Shown: positions 44,674 through 53,645 of the stretch, one piece after another | Numbering within the stretch: position 1 is the first letter of the stretch | Layout of the letters: each line of letters opens with the position of its first letter | Origin: Nitrincola sp048264025 | GTDB taxonomy: Bacteria > Pseudomonadota > Gammaproteobacteria > Pseudomonadales > Balneatricaceae | Assembly: GCF_048264025.1 (NCBI RefSeq) | Contig: NZ_JBLXDN010000017.1 | Location: 1 to 64,000 of the forward strand | Direction of reading: 5' to 3' | DNA length: 64,000 bases | The notes under the pieces: model-generated | What the model was told of the DNA's origin: nothing | Database searches by the model: none | The model's input: the letters and a program-made list of their open reading frames with translations, nothing else | Translations under genes and position numbers: made by a program

Positions 44674-45705
44674 TTAATAGATGCCCAGATACTGGTGCAA
44701 CGGGGATTCATCGGCAGTAATCAGAAAGGCCGGGGCCTCACTATTGGTATTACTGAAGGTAATATCGCTGTAACCCGGCGCCGAGAGGGTGTCTTTTTCA
44801 ACCCACTGCAGTGCAGTACCCTGATCTACACTCAGGCTTCCCTGGCCTTCAACCACATGAAAAATACAGGGTGTGGTGCGCCTGGGCAGACTGATCACTT
44901 CACCAGGCCGGAGCATGATGGCGCCAAAGCCAATACTCGGGAACAGGCTCTTGCCATTTTCCGGATTGACATAACTGATACGCAGCAACCCTTCGGCGTA
45001 ATGCGTGGCCATTTCTACCAGACAGGCGCGGGTTTTCTGCCAGGGATAGCGCAGCATCGGAGCGGTTTGGGTATCCCGCTCAAAGTTGATGTTCGGAACC
45101 ACACCCGCGGCACTGTAATCAGCAAAAGACTTGTCGCGTGCCAGGCTGGGGACCTGTGGTTGCCCTTCCATCGCCCAGGAGCCTTCCAGCTGATAGATCA
45201 ATGGCAGGTCCAGCACATCCAGCCAGACAATCGGACCTTCTCCCTCATGGTGATGTTCATGCCACTTACCGGCGGGGGTCAGAATCAGGTCACCTCGCTC
45301 CATGCGACAAGGCTCTCCATCAACGGTGGTAAAAGCGCCCTCACCCTCTACTATAATGCGTACCGCATTCGGGGTATGACGATGGTTGGGTGCTGTTTCA
45401 CCGGGCAGTATCAATTGCAGTCCCATGTAGATACTCGGCGTCGCCTGCATATTACTGAGACCATGGCCGGGATTAGCCAATACCAACACCCGGCGTTCGG
45501 CTTTTTCCATGGGAGTCAGTTGACCGGCTTCCAGCAAGAGCGGACGTATAGTTTGATAGTCCCAACACAGCGTACCGGTTTTTCTAGTAGGAACCCTGGG
45601 TGGCAATACCGCGCGCATATTCGGCCAGAGGGGCACCAGGTTCTTCTGAGTCAGTTGATCTCTGTATTCCTGGGGCAAGTCTTCAAGTGTGCCTAACTGA
45701 TGCAT
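44674..45705 (-). CDS. gtdA: Gentisate 1,2-dioxygenase
   Basis: This cupin, Fe(II)-dependent enzyme cleaves gentisate to maleylpyruvate. The 343-residue, two-cupin protein contains LILPGETAPNHRHTPNAVRIIVEGEGAFT and GDLILTPAGKWHEHHHEGEGP in the first cupin, which provide the iron His residues. A second degenerate cupin lies at about 240-330. It sits between the isomerase/monooxygenase genes and the hydrolase in a minus-strand operon. Confidence 0.94.
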   Translation of the reverse strand: MHQLGTLEDLPQEYRDQLTQKNLVPLWPNMRAVLPPRVPTRKTGTLCWDYQTIRPLLLEAGQLTPMEKAERRVLVLANPGHGLSNMQATPSIYMGLQLILPGETAPNHRHTPNAVRIIVEGEGAFTTVDGEPCRMERGDLILTPAGKWHEHHHEGEGPIVWLDVLDLPLIYQLEGSWAMEGQPQVPSLARDKSFADYSAAGVVPNINFERDTQTAPMLRYPWQKTRACLVEMATHYAEGLLRISYVNPENGKSLFPSIGFGAIMLRPGEVISLPRRTTPCIFHVVEGQGSLSVDQGTALQWVEKDTLSAPGYSDITFSNTNSEAPAFLITADESPLHQYLGIY

Positions 45706-45747
45706 GTTTTTATCCTCTTATAAACTTCAGCAACTGTAACGTATCGC

Positions 45748-46956
45748 TTATTGACCCGGCTGATTCAGACAGTTATCCACATTCCAGCTGTACAGCCACT
45801 CAACCGCATCATAAAAACGCTGCTGTGAACGACCAGCCCAAAGTGAATTGCGAACCTGACGTTCAACGCCTTTGGCATGATACAAACGTCCCATTTCCCG
45901 GGCACTCCAGACCACACGGGCGGTACGTGGGATACGGATGGATTCATACAGGCGGAAGGCACTGGCCAGATCCTGATCACAGCTTTCAATCGCCTTACCC
46001 AGAGTCACGGCATCTTCCAGTGCCATACACGCACCCTGTGCCAGATACTGTGTCATGGGGTGAGCGGCATCTCCCAACAGGGTGACAACACCCTCACCCC
46101 AGTGTTCGACCGGTTCGCGATCCGCCGTTGCCCAGCGACGCCAGGATTTTGGCAAATCAAGCAGACGACGAGGGGTAGAATGTATGCCTTCAAAATAGGA
46201 CAACACCTCTTCTTTACTGCCCTCGGTGACGCTCCATTCTTCCTTATTGCGGCTGTGGAAGGTCACAACGATGTTGTACTCCTTGCCACCACGCAGCGGA
46301 TACTGCACCAGGTGGCAACGTGGGCCAGCCCAAAGCACCGGGGCATTGGCATGCATATCTTCAGGAATTTCAGAGGCATCAACGACGGCGCGGTAGACAA
46401 CATGGCCCGTGACTCGCGCCTCATCACCGATCAGGGTTTCACGTACGACAGAACGCACACCATCGGCACCCAACAAAGCATCAGCGGTAAATTGATTACC
46501 CTGGGTATCCGTCACCACCACACCTGAGTCGGTTGTTTCATAACGTCCAATACGGGTCGACGTGCGGAACTTAATCAACGGATGTTTTTCAACCGCCTCA
46601 AGGATCGAAAGGTGAATATCAGCACGGTGGATAACACCATAAGGGTTACCAAAGCGTTCCCGAAACGCAGGGCCGACATCGATGCGACCAATTTCTTTGG
46701 CATCTACCGCATCCATCATAGTCATATGGTCGGTAAATACAGAGCGATTACGGGCCGCTTCACCGACACCTAAAGCGTCTAGCGCAGCATAGGCATTCGG
46801 GCCCAACTGGATTCCTGCACCTATTTCTGCAATCTGTTCAGCCTGCTCAAGCAGTTCAACTTCGATGCCCTGAGACGTCAACGCCATCGCTGCAGCCAGA
46901 CCACCGATACCGCCTCCGACAACAATGACTTTTTGTTTTTTTGCAGTTGAGTTCAT
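45748..46956 (-). CDS. FAD-dependent 3-hydroxybenzoate 6-monooxygenase-type hydroxylase
   Basis: This class A flavin hydroxylase probably converts 3-hydroxybenzoate to gentisate. The 402 residues show the FAD motif VVGGGIGGLAAAMAL, the DG motif LLGADGVRSVVRE and the GD motif GVVTLLGDAAHPMTQYLAQGACMALED. The segment YPLRGGKEYNIVVTFHS is as I recall it in 3-hydroxybenzoate 6-hydroxylases. Salicylate 5-hydroxylation uses a different, multi-component enzyme. Salicylate 1-hydroxylase is related but would not feed gentisate. Confidence 0.88.
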   Translation of the reverse strand: MNSTAKKQKVIVVGGGIGGLAAAMALTSQGIEVELLEQAEQIAEIGAGIQLGPNAYAALDALGVGEAARNRSVFTDHMTMMDAVDAKEIGRIDVGPAFRERFGNPYGVIHRADIHLSILEAVEKHPLIKFRTSTRIGRYETTDSGVVVTDTQGNQFTADALLGADGVRSVVRETLIGDEARVTGHVVYRAVVDASEIPEDMHANAPVLWAGPRCHLVQYPLRGGKEYNIVVTFHSRNKEEWSVTEGSKEEVLSYFEGIHSTPRRLLDLPKSWRRWATADREPVEHWGEGVVTLLGDAAHPMTQYLAQGACMALEDAVTLGKAIESCDQDLASAFRLYESIRIPRTARVVWSAREMGRLYHAKGVERQVRNSLWAGRSQQRFYDAVEWLYSWNVDNCLNQPGQ

Positions 46957-47004
46957 TGTTAACCTCTTATTGTTAAATGTTTGATAACACCGGATGGTGA
47001 AGGG

Positions 47005-47649
47005 TTAGCCAATAAAGTCCGGTTGTGATTTTGGCGCCGCCTGTTGAAAAGCCGGCTGCTGCTGGCAGTGGTTGTACACAGCCAACACCCTTGGATAGGC
47101 ACTGAGGTCACAGCCCATTCTCTCGGCATTGGCAACCTGAGGTACCAGGCAGCAATCCGCCAGGCTCGGGGCATTACCAAAGCAATAATCGCCTGATCCG
47201 TAGCGTTGCAAAAGTGTTTCTACCGCCGTAAATCCCTCATTGATCCAATGTGTGTACCACTGGGATTTTTGCTGGTCGTTCACGCCAAAGTTCTTACTCA
47301 AATAGCCCAGTACACGCAGGTTATTGACGGGATGCATATCGCAGGCAATAGCTGCCGACAATTCCATTACGCGTGCCTTTTCCACTTTATCCTTAGGTAA
47401 CAAAGGGGACTGTGGGTAGCGCTCATCCAGATACTGAATGATCGCTAACGACTGGCTGAAGCGATTGCCATCTTCATCAATAAAATAAGGCACACCCTTT
47501 GACGGGTTCAATTCACGATAGCTGTCTGATGATTGTTCACCGACACGTATGTTGACTCCGGTATAACGATACTCAACCCCTTTGAGTGCCAGCGCGATAC
47601 GGACACGGTAGGAGGTGGAGCTGTTAAAAAAACTGTAGAGTTGTATCAT
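47005..47649 (-). CDS. maiA: Maleylpyruvate/maleylacetoacetate isomerase (zeta-class GST)
   Basis: This zeta-class glutathione transferase isomerises maleylpyruvate to fumarylpyruvate. The 214-residue protein opens with IQLYSFFNSSTSYRVRIALALKGVEY, containing the active-site SSxSxRVRIAL motif. The glutathione-binding phrase SQSLAIIQYLDERYP follows. ATG 47649 is preferred over 47676 because AGGAGCG stands just before it. First gene of the minus-strand gentisate operon. Confidence 0.92.
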   Translation of the reverse strand: MIQLYSFFNSSTSYRVRIALALKGVEYRYTGVNIRVGEQSSDSYRELNPSKGVPYFIDEDGNRFSQSLAIIQYLDERYPQSPLLPKDKVEKARVMELSAAIACDMHPVNNLRVLGYLSKNFGVNDQQKSQWYTHWINEGFTAVETLLQRYGSGDYCFGNAPSLADCCLVPQVANAERMGCDLSAYPRVLAVYNHCQQQPAFQQAAPKSQPDFIG

Positions 47650-47715
47650 TTTTCGCTCCTGCGCTTTTATCTGCACTTTGCATATGGCGCATTATTGACT
47701 AATCTACCCATATCG

Positions 47716-47730
47716 AATAATGATATTATT
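47716..47730. promoter_or_regulatory. Palindrome in the gentisate/LysR divergent promoter
   Basis: AATAATGATATTATT has perfect 6-bp arms around a 3-base centre, placed between the divergent maiA and LysR starts. It is a plausible binding site for the adjacent LysR protein, though the region is AT-rich so chance is possible. Confidence 0.4.
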
Positions 47731-47763
47731 CCATACTGATATATTATTTTAGGTATACCAATA

Positions 47764-48681
47764 ATGAGCTGGACTCGCCGTTTACGTATTCACCATCTGC
47801 AGTTGCTGATTAGCTTGTCTGAAACCGGCAGCCTCAGTGAGACAGCCAAACAGCTGTTCACCACGCAGCCTGGGCTTTCTAAATGGCTAAAGGAGCTGGA
47901 AGACGATATAGGTGCTGAACTGTTTGACCGGCACTCACGTGGCTTGCAGCCAACAGCAATGGGTCGCTTACTGATTGCACATGCTGAGCGAGTCATCAAT
48001 GAGATGGATCGTGCAGAAATCAATCTTGCATCCCTCAAAGAAGGTAGTTCCAGAACCCTGGCAATAGGCACATCACCCGCTACAGCACCCACCTTTGTGC
48101 CAGCAGCGATCATTCAGTTTATAGAAAAGCATCCGGAATCCCGTATTGAAATCCAGGAAGGCACAATGAATATCCTGCTGGAAAAGCTGGAAACGGGTAA
48201 ACTTGACCTCGTTGTAGGGCGAATGGATAACTATCAACCACGCTCAACCCTGTTCAGTGAAATGCTCTATAAAGAATCACTCAGTATCGTTGCACGAATT
48301 GATCATCCACTGGCTGGAAAACCCGCCCTAAGCTGGGCAGATCTCTATAACTATGACTGGATAGTCTGGCCAAGTGGTACACCCATTCGTAGCAAGCTGG
48401 ACATTTCCTTAACTACGGCTGGACAAAAACCGCCCCCTTATCGTATCGAATCCACCTCCCAGGTCGGTAACCTGTGGTTACTGCAGTTCAGTGATATGTT
48501 ATCGATAGTCTCTGAGCGTGTAGCCAGGCATTTCCATGAGCGTGGTCTGATTACAGCACTGGATATAGAGTTACAAGGTGAACAAGGCTCTGTGGGTATG
48601 TGCTGGCGTGATGAGGTGCCGCTCGACGATGCCATGTCTGACCTGCTTGCCTGTTTTCGTCAAGCCGTGAAGCAGGTCTGA
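47764..48681 (+). CDS. LysR family regulator of the gentisate operon
   Basis: The 305-residue protein has an N-terminal winged helix-turn-helix (SLSETAKQLFTTQPGLSKWLKELEDDIGAELFDR) and an effector-binding domain starting near residue 90. Divergent from maiA, it most likely activates the gentisate and TRAP genes in response to 3-hydroxybenzoate or gentisate. It ends 210 bases before ureA and is on the same strand, but the urease genes have their own sigma-54-like promoter. Confidence 0.9.
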   Translation: MSWTRRLRIHHLQLLISLSETGSLSETAKQLFTTQPGLSKWLKELEDDIGAELFDRHSRGLQPTAMGRLLIAHAERVINEMDRAEINLASLKEGSSRTLAIGTSPATAPTFVPAAIIQFIEKHPESRIEIQEGTMNILLEKLETGKLDLVVGRMDNYQPRSTLFSEMLYKESLSIVARIDHPLAGKPALSWADLYNYDWIVWPSGTPIRSKLDISLTTAGQKPPPYRIESTSQVGNLWLLQFSDMLSIVSERVARHFHERGLITALDIELQGEQGSVGMCWRDEVPLDDAMSDLLACFRQAVKQV

Positions 48682-48684
48682 TAC

Positions 48685-48700
48685 GCACCATACTTGCGCA
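48685..48700 (+). promoter_or_regulatory. NtrC-like enhancer element of the urease operon
   Basis: GCACCATACTTGCGCA fits GCACCA-N3-TGGTGCA with two mismatches. It lies about 110 bases before the sigma-54-like promoter at 48794. A second half-site GCGCACCA follows at 48713-48720, so a pair of weaker sites is possible. Confidence 0.55.
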
Positions 48701-48793
48701 TAAAACCATCTTGCGCACCAAATAAATACACGCCCACGCACGGCAACCGGGCAAAGCCCTCAGAAACACCTCCCAACTGCGGTTCTCTTCACC

Positions 48794-48810
48794 GTGGCAC
48801 ACTCTTTGCA
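48794..48810 (+). promoter_or_regulatory. Sigma-54 promoter of the urease operon
   Basis: GTGGCACACTCTTTGCA contains a complete TGGCAC-N5-TTGCA, the best sigma-54 match in the window. GG at 48796-48797 and GC at 48808-48809 are 12 bases apart. It lies 82 bases before the ureA ATG. Confidence 0.75.
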
Positions 48811-48891
48811 AAACCCAGACAAAACAAGTCAAACACTTGCATTTATTGGCGCCAACGAGTTAGACGCCACTCCAACAAGAGAGTGCTGATT

Positions 48892-49194
48892 ATGGAACTG
48901 TCACCCCGCGAAAAAGATAAGCTTTTACTGTTTACCGCCGCGCTGGTCGCCGAGCGACGTAAAGAACGCGGTGTAAAGCTCAACTACCCCGAGTCTGTTG
49001 CCTATATCAGTGCCGCCATTATGGAAGGTGCACGGGATGGGCGTACTGTCGCTGAACTGATGGACTTCGGTCGAACCCTGCTAACCAGTGATGACGTAAT
49101 GGATGGCATTCCCGATATGCTGCCAGAAGTGCAGATTGAAGCAACCTTTCCGGATGGCACCAAGCTGGTCACCATTCACGACCCCATCGTTTAA
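48892..49194 (+). CDS. ureA: Urease gamma subunit
   Basis: The 100-residue protein is full length for a gamma subunit and begins MELSPREKDKLLLFTAALVAERR, the standard UreA start. It ends with GTKLVTIHDPI. It packs with the beta and alpha subunits. ATG 48892 is chosen over an upstream in-frame start at 48694 on homology. First gene of ureABCE-hupE-ureFGD. Confidence 0.97.
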   Translation: MELSPREKDKLLLFTAALVAERRKERGVKLNYPESVAYISAAIMEGARDGRTVAELMDFGRTLLTSDDVMDGIPDMLPEVQIEATFPDGTKLVTIHDPIV

Positions 49195-49204
49195 AGGAGA
49201 TGAC

Positions 49205-49510
49205 ATGATTCCTGGAGAAATGAAAGTTGCTGAAGGTGATATTGAGCTAAATGCGGGCCGCGAGACGCGCAAGGTAAGCGTAGCTAATACAGGTGATCGA
49301 CCTGTTCAAATTGGCTCACACTATCACTTTTATGAAGCCAATAACGCCTTGGTATTTGATCGCGAAAGTACACGTGGTTTTCGACTCAATATCGCCGCTG
49401 GCACAGCGGTTCGTTTTGAGCCGGGACAGAGCCGTACCGTGGAACTGGTGGCTTATGCCGGTCAGCGAAGAGTGTTCGGCTTTCAGGGTAAAATCCAGGG
49501 CGATCTATAA
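49205..49510 (+). CDS. ureB: Urease beta subunit
   Basis: The 101-residue beta subunit begins MIPGEMKVAEGDIELNAGRE, with the family phrases NTGDRPVQIGSHYHFYEANNAL and GFRLNIAAGTAVRFEPGQ. ATG 49205 follows AAAGGAG at a good distance. It is a separate gene, not fused to ureA. Ten bases separate it from ureA. Confidence 0.97.
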   Translation: MIPGEMKVAEGDIELNAGRETRKVSVANTGDRPVQIGSHYHFYEANNALVFDRESTRGFRLNIAAGTAVRFEPGQSRTVELVAYAGQRRVFGFQGKIQGDL

Positions 49511-49528
49511 CCAAGTCAGGAGCAGCAC

Positions 49529-51232
49529 ATGGCAACGATTTCACGACAGGCCTACGCCGAAATGTTTGGTCCCACCAAGGGGGACCGCCTACGCCTGGCC
49601 GATACCGAACTCTGGCTGGAAGTTGAAGACGACCTGACGATCTACGGTGATGAAGTTAAGTTTGGTGGCGGCAAGGTGATCCGTGATGGTATGGGTCAGG
49701 CTCAGTGTCCCAGCGCCAAAACCGCTGATCTGGTGATTACCAATGCACTGATAGTCGATCACTGGGGCATTATTAAAGCCGATGTGGGTATTAAAGAAGG
49801 TCGTATTCTGCATATCGGTAAAGCTGGCAACCCTGACACTCAGCCCGGGGTGGATATCGTCATTGGTCCAGGCACTGAGGTCATTGCCGGCGAAGGTCAG
49901 ATTCTCACCGCCGGTGGTATCGACGCACATATTCATTTTATTTGCCCGCAACAGATCGAAGAAGCGCTCTGCTCCGGTGTTACCACCATGCTCGGTGGTG
50001 GAACCGGTCCTGCTACCGGCACCAATGCCACAACATGCACACCCGGCCCCTGGAATATTCATCGCATGCTCGAAGCAGCCGATGAATTTCCGATGAACCT
50101 CGGGTTTATGGGCAAGGGTAATGCCAGCTTACCGGAAGGGTTGCGTGAGCAGATTCTGGCCGGTGCCATGGGGCTTAAACTGCATGAAGACTGGGGTACC
50201 ACACCTGCAGCCATAGACTGCTGCCTTAGCGTGGCTGATGAAATGGATATTCAGGTCGCCATTCATACCGACACCCTGAATGAATCCGGTTTTGTTGAGT
50301 CGACCCTCGCCGCGATCAACGGTCGGGTGATTCACACCTATCACACCGAAGGGGCCGGGGGTGGCCATGCGCCCGATATCATCAAGGCCTGTGGCGAAAG
50401 CAATGTACTGCCCTCCTCTACCAACCCCACCCGTCCTTATACGGTGAATACCGTAGACGAGCATCTGGATATGCTGATGGTCTGCCACCATCTGGATCCC
50501 TCCATTGCTGAAGATGTTGCCTTTGCTGAATCTCGCATCCGTCGTGAAACCATCGCTTCTGAAGATATCCTGCATGATCTGGGCGCTTTTTCGATGATCT
50601 CCTCCGATTCTCAAGCCATGGGCCGAGTCGGTGAAGTGATTATGCGCACCTGGCAAACTGCCCACAAAATGAGAGTGCAACGTGGGGCACTGCCTGAAGA
50701 TACTGGCGAAAACGACAACTTCCGCATTAAGCGCTATATCGCTAAATACACCATCAACCCGGCTATCACCCATGGCATCAGCCATGAAGTCGGCTCGATT
50801 GAGGCGGGTAAACTCGCCGATCTGGTGCTGTGGAGACCTGCCTTTTTCGGCACCAAACCCAGCCTGATCCTCAAAGGCGGCTTTATCGCCATGGCCCCGA
50901 TGGGTGATCCCAATGCCTCCATCCCGACACCGCAGCCTGTGCATTACCGGCCTATGTTTGGTAGCTACGGCAAAACCTGCCAGCAGACCTCCATGCTGTT
51001 TCTGTCCAAAGCGGCCATTGGCGCTGGGGTGCCTCAGCAGCTGGGGCTGAAAAGCCTGATAGGTGAAGTGCGCGATTGCCGAACCGCCACCAAGGACAAG
51101 ATGATTCACAACAGCTATCAGCCGGTGATCAGTGTCGACCCACAAACCTATGAGGTATTGGCTGACGGGCAACTGCTAACCTGTGAGCCCGCCACGGAGC
51201 TACCGATGGCACAGCGCTATTTCCTTTTTTAA
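49529..51232 (+). CDS. ureC: Urease alpha (catalytic) subunit
   Basis: The 567-residue subunit hydrolyses urea to ammonia and carbamate at a two-nickel site. The residues match standard numbering: H134 and H136 in DAHIHF, the carbamylated K217 in GAMGLKLHEDWG, and H219. The mobile flap motif MVCHHLD is present with its catalytic His, as is the C-terminal YFLF. Nothing suggests an inactive enzyme. Confidence 0.98.
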   Translation: MATISRQAYAEMFGPTKGDRLRLADTELWLEVEDDLTIYGDEVKFGGGKVIRDGMGQAQCPSAKTADLVITNALIVDHWGIIKADVGIKEGRILHIGKAGNPDTQPGVDIVIGPGTEVIAGEGQILTAGGIDAHIHFICPQQIEEALCSGVTTMLGGGTGPATGTNATTCTPGPWNIHRMLEAADEFPMNLGFMGKGNASLPEGLREQILAGAMGLKLHEDWGTTPAAIDCCLSVADEMDIQVAIHTDTLNESGFVESTLAAINGRVIHTYHTEGAGGGHAPDIIKACGESNVLPSSTNPTRPYTVNTVDEHLDMLMVCHHLDPSIAEDVAFAESRIRRETIASEDILHDLGAFSMISSDSQAMGRVGEVIMRTWQTAHKMRVQRGALPEDTGENDNFRIKRYIAKYTINPAITHGISHEVGSIEAGKLADLVLWRPAFFGTKPSLILKGGFIAMAPMGDPNASIPTPQPVHYRPMFGSYGKTCQQTSMLFLSKAAIGAGVPQQLGLKSLIGEVRDCRTATKDKMIHNSYQPVISVDPQTYEVLADGQLLTCEPATELPMAQRYFLF

Positions 51233-51261
51233 TTGCACCACAGCAACTCAACGGACAGAAC

Positions 51262-51738
51262 ATGATTCGACTCACTGAAAAACTGGATAGCCCGCAACCG
51301 ACTGATGTCAGCCTGAGCCTGAGCATCGATCAGCGTATCCGCAGCCGCCTCAAGGTGCAGCTGGATGATGGCCGTGATGCCGGACTGTTTCTGCCACGCG
51401 GTCTGATTCTGCGAGGTGGAGACTGCTTACGTAGCGAATGTGGGCTCATAGTGCTAGTGAAAGCCTCACCAGAAACCGTTTCAACCGTGCGTTGTGATGA
51501 CACTTTACTGTTAACTCGCGTGAGCTATCACCTGGGTAACCGCCATGTCCCCCTGCAGATAGCACCTGGATTTGTGCGCTACCAGCATGACCATGTGCTG
51601 GATGCCATGGTCGAGGGCCTGGGCGTGAATGTGATCTGCGAACAACAACCCTTTGAACCCGAAGCCGGTGCTTATAGTAGTGAGAGCGGCCCGCATCATG
51701 GTCACAGCCATGATCATGACCACTCGCATACGCATTAA
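51262..51738 (+). CDS. ureE: Urease nickel metallochaperone UreE
   Basis: The 158-residue protein delivers nickel to the urease active site. The N-terminal domain contains LDDGRDAGLFLPRG and the central domain contains YHLGNRHVPLQI. The tail is histidine-rich (HHGHSHDHDHSHTH), typical of nickel-storing UreE. Confidence 0.94.
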   Translation: MIRLTEKLDSPQPTDVSLSLSIDQRIRSRLKVQLDDGRDAGLFLPRGLILRGGDCLRSECGLIVLVKASPETVSTVRCDDTLLLTRVSYHLGNRHVPLQIAPGFVRYQHDHVLDAMVEGLGVNVICEQQPFEPEAGAYSSESGPHHGHSHDHDHSHTH

Positions 51739-51761
51739 TCTGACTGATAAAGGAACGTCCC

Positions 51762-52319
51762 ATGAAAACCACCTACACCCTCGCTATCACGGCCGCTCTG
51801 ATGTTAGCCTCGCCCATGCTGCTGGCACATTCCGGTCATGATCACAGCCACAGCAGCTTTATTTCCGGCCTGCTGCATCCGCTCACCGGTCTTGACCACC
51901 TGGCCATGCTGCTGGGGATAGGCGCATTGGGTGCCTGGCAGTCGGTAAAGCAATGTACCCAGTTGTATACCGGCACGTTAGGCATCCTGTTTGCCGGTGC
52001 GATGCTGGGGCTGCTGACAGGTGTTGGCACCGGAATTGAAGTGATGATTGTAGCCTCCATGTTCTTGATTGCTGTTGCACTGTTCTTTGCCGCCCGAGGC
52101 CTGCTGCCGATGATCGCCGCACTGACACTGGTGATGTTCCACGGTTGGGCCCATGGTCTGGAAATGCCCGCTGGCGGAGTCTTCACCTTTATGCCTGGCA
52201 TGCTGATCATGGCCGCGCTGATCCTGGCGGCAGGCTATGCACTCGGCAAAACCTTTCAGCCAAAATGGCTGGGCGCTGGCAGTGGTGCGGCCGCACTTTT
52301 GATTACGCTACTGGGCTAA
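51762..52319 (+). CDS. HupE/UreJ family membrane protein, probable nickel transporter
   Basis: The 185-residue protein has a signal peptide followed by HSGHDHSHS and about five membrane helices. GLLHPLTGLDHLAMLLGIGALGAW is the HupE/UreJ signature, with His and Asp residues thought to bind nickel. Its place between ureE and ureF supports a role in supplying nickel for urease. The gap to ureF is four bases. Confidence 0.9.
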   Translation: MKTTYTLAITAALMLASPMLLAHSGHDHSHSSFISGLLHPLTGLDHLAMLLGIGALGAWQSVKQCTQLYTGTLGILFAGAMLGLLTGVGTGIEVMIVASMFLIAVALFFAARGLLPMIAALTLVMFHGWAHGLEMPAGGVFTFMPGMLIMAALILAAGYALGKTFQPKWLGAGSGAAALLITLLG

Positions 52320-52323
52320 CCTC

Positions 52324-52989
52324 ATGCTACCCAGCCTGCGCCTCTATCAGCTCATCAGCCCCTCCTTGCCTATCGGTGCATTCACCTATTCGCAAGGCCT
52401 GGAGTGGGCCATAGAGGCGGGCTGGGTCACAGATCAGCCAAGCCTGTATGCCTGGCTGGAAAGTGTACTCAAGCACAGTGTCGGCACCCTGGAATTACCG
52501 GTATTAATCCGGCTATATCAGGGATTTGCACAGGCCGATAGTCAGCAGATCGATTACTGGTGCCAGTACCTCTGTGCCAGCCGGGAAACAGCCGAACTGC
52601 GTGCCGAAGAGTCACAGCGCGGTAAGGCGTTAGCGGTATTACTGCCTTCGCTGGGCATAGAAATTCCGCCATCCAGTATCGATGCCGTCAAGTCGACACA
52701 GCTGGCGGGTATGGCACTGGCCGCACAGCATTGGCAGATCCCTCTGGATGAGCTCTGCAGTGGCTATTTATGGAGCTGGCTGGAAAACAGCGTGATGGCG
52801 GGGGTCAAACTGGTGCCACTGGGGCAAACCAGTGGCCAGCAACTGCTGCTCAGCCTGTCTGAAACCCTGCCCGAATTACAACAGCAAGCACTGGCTATTA
52901 CCGATGAGTCCATAGCCGGTTGCACCCCGGCACTGGCCATCGCCAGCGCCTGCCATGAAACACAATATACGCGTTTATTTCGCTCCTAA
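52324..52989 (+). CDS. ureF: Urease accessory protein UreF
   Basis: The 221-residue protein is one of the GTP-dependent nickel-loading complex partners UreD-UreF-UreG. It shows the UreF opening SPSLPIGAFTYSQGLEWAIEAGWV, the mid region RETAELRAEESQRGKAL, and an overall all-helical pattern. Its length is normal. Confidence 0.94.
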   Translation: MLPSLRLYQLISPSLPIGAFTYSQGLEWAIEAGWVTDQPSLYAWLESVLKHSVGTLELPVLIRLYQGFAQADSQQIDYWCQYLCASRETAELRAEESQRGKALAVLLPSLGIEIPPSSIDAVKSTQLAGMALAAQHWQIPLDELCSGYLWSWLENSVMAGVKLVPLGQTSGQQLLLSLSETLPELQQQALAITDESIAGCTPALAIASACHETQYTRLFRS

Positions 52990-53009
52990 TCTGTTAACAG
53001 GACCACATC

Positions 53010-53630
53010 ATGAGTGACTACAAATCTCCTTTACGTATCGGTGTCGGTGGCCCGGTAGGTTCCGGTAAAACCGCACTGTTAGAAGTACTGTGCAAGGCAA
53101 TCCGCGACCAATACAGCATCGCTGTGGTGACCAATGATATCTATACCCAGGAAGATGCCAAGATTCTGACCCGCGCAGAAGCACTGCCAGCGGATCGCAT
53201 CGTCGGGGTTGAAACCGGCGGCTGCCCACATACCGCGATTCGTGAAGATGCCTCCATGAATCTGGCGGCCGTTGAAGAGCTCGCCAGACTGCACAAAGAC
53301 CTGGATGTGGTGTTTGTCGAAAGTGGCGGCGATAACCTCAGCGCTACCTTCAGTCCGGAACTGGCCGACCTGACCATCTATGTCATCGATGTCGCCGAGG
53401 GTGAAAAAATCCCGCGCAAAGGTGGCCCCGGCATCACTAAATCCGACCTGCTGGTGATCAACAAGATCGACCTGGCACCCTATGTCGGTGCCAGTCTTGA
53501 AGTGATGGAAGCCGATACCCAGCGCATGCGTCCGAACCGCCCTTATGTGTTTACCAACCTTAAGGAAGGCATCGGTCTGGATGTGATTATCGATTTTGTG
53601 ATCAAACAGGGCATGCTGGATGCGGCCTGA
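53010..53630 (+). CDS. ureG: Urease accessory GTPase UreG
   Basis: The 206-residue SIMIBI-class GTPase drives nickel insertion. Motifs are P-loop GVGGPVGSGKTALLE, NDIYTQEDAKIL, GVETGGCPHTAIREDAS with the metal-binding Cys-Pro-His, and guanine-specificity NKID. Confidence 0.97.
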   Translation: MSDYKSPLRIGVGGPVGSGKTALLEVLCKAIRDQYSIAVVTNDIYTQEDAKILTRAEALPADRIVGVETGGCPHTAIREDASMNLAAVEELARLHKDLDVVFVESGGDNLSATFSPELADLTIYVIDVAEGEKIPRKGGPGITKSDLLVINKIDLAPYVGASLEVMEADTQRMRPNRPYVFTNLKEGIGLDVIIDFVIKQGMLDAA

Positions 53631-53645
53631 TATGGATACGCCTGT

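Noticed and set aside
44695..45696. Long plus-strand open frame of 333 codons
   Set aside because: It lies opposite gentisate dioxygenase, whose cupin motifs are clear. The antisense translation shows no family pattern.
45877..46527. Plus-strand open frame of 216 codons
   Set aside because: It is antisense to the FAD hydroxylase gene, which has all three flavin motifs.
50129..51172. Long minus-strand open frame of 347 codons
   Set aside because: It lies antisense to ureC, which is strongly conserved; it is a coding shadow.
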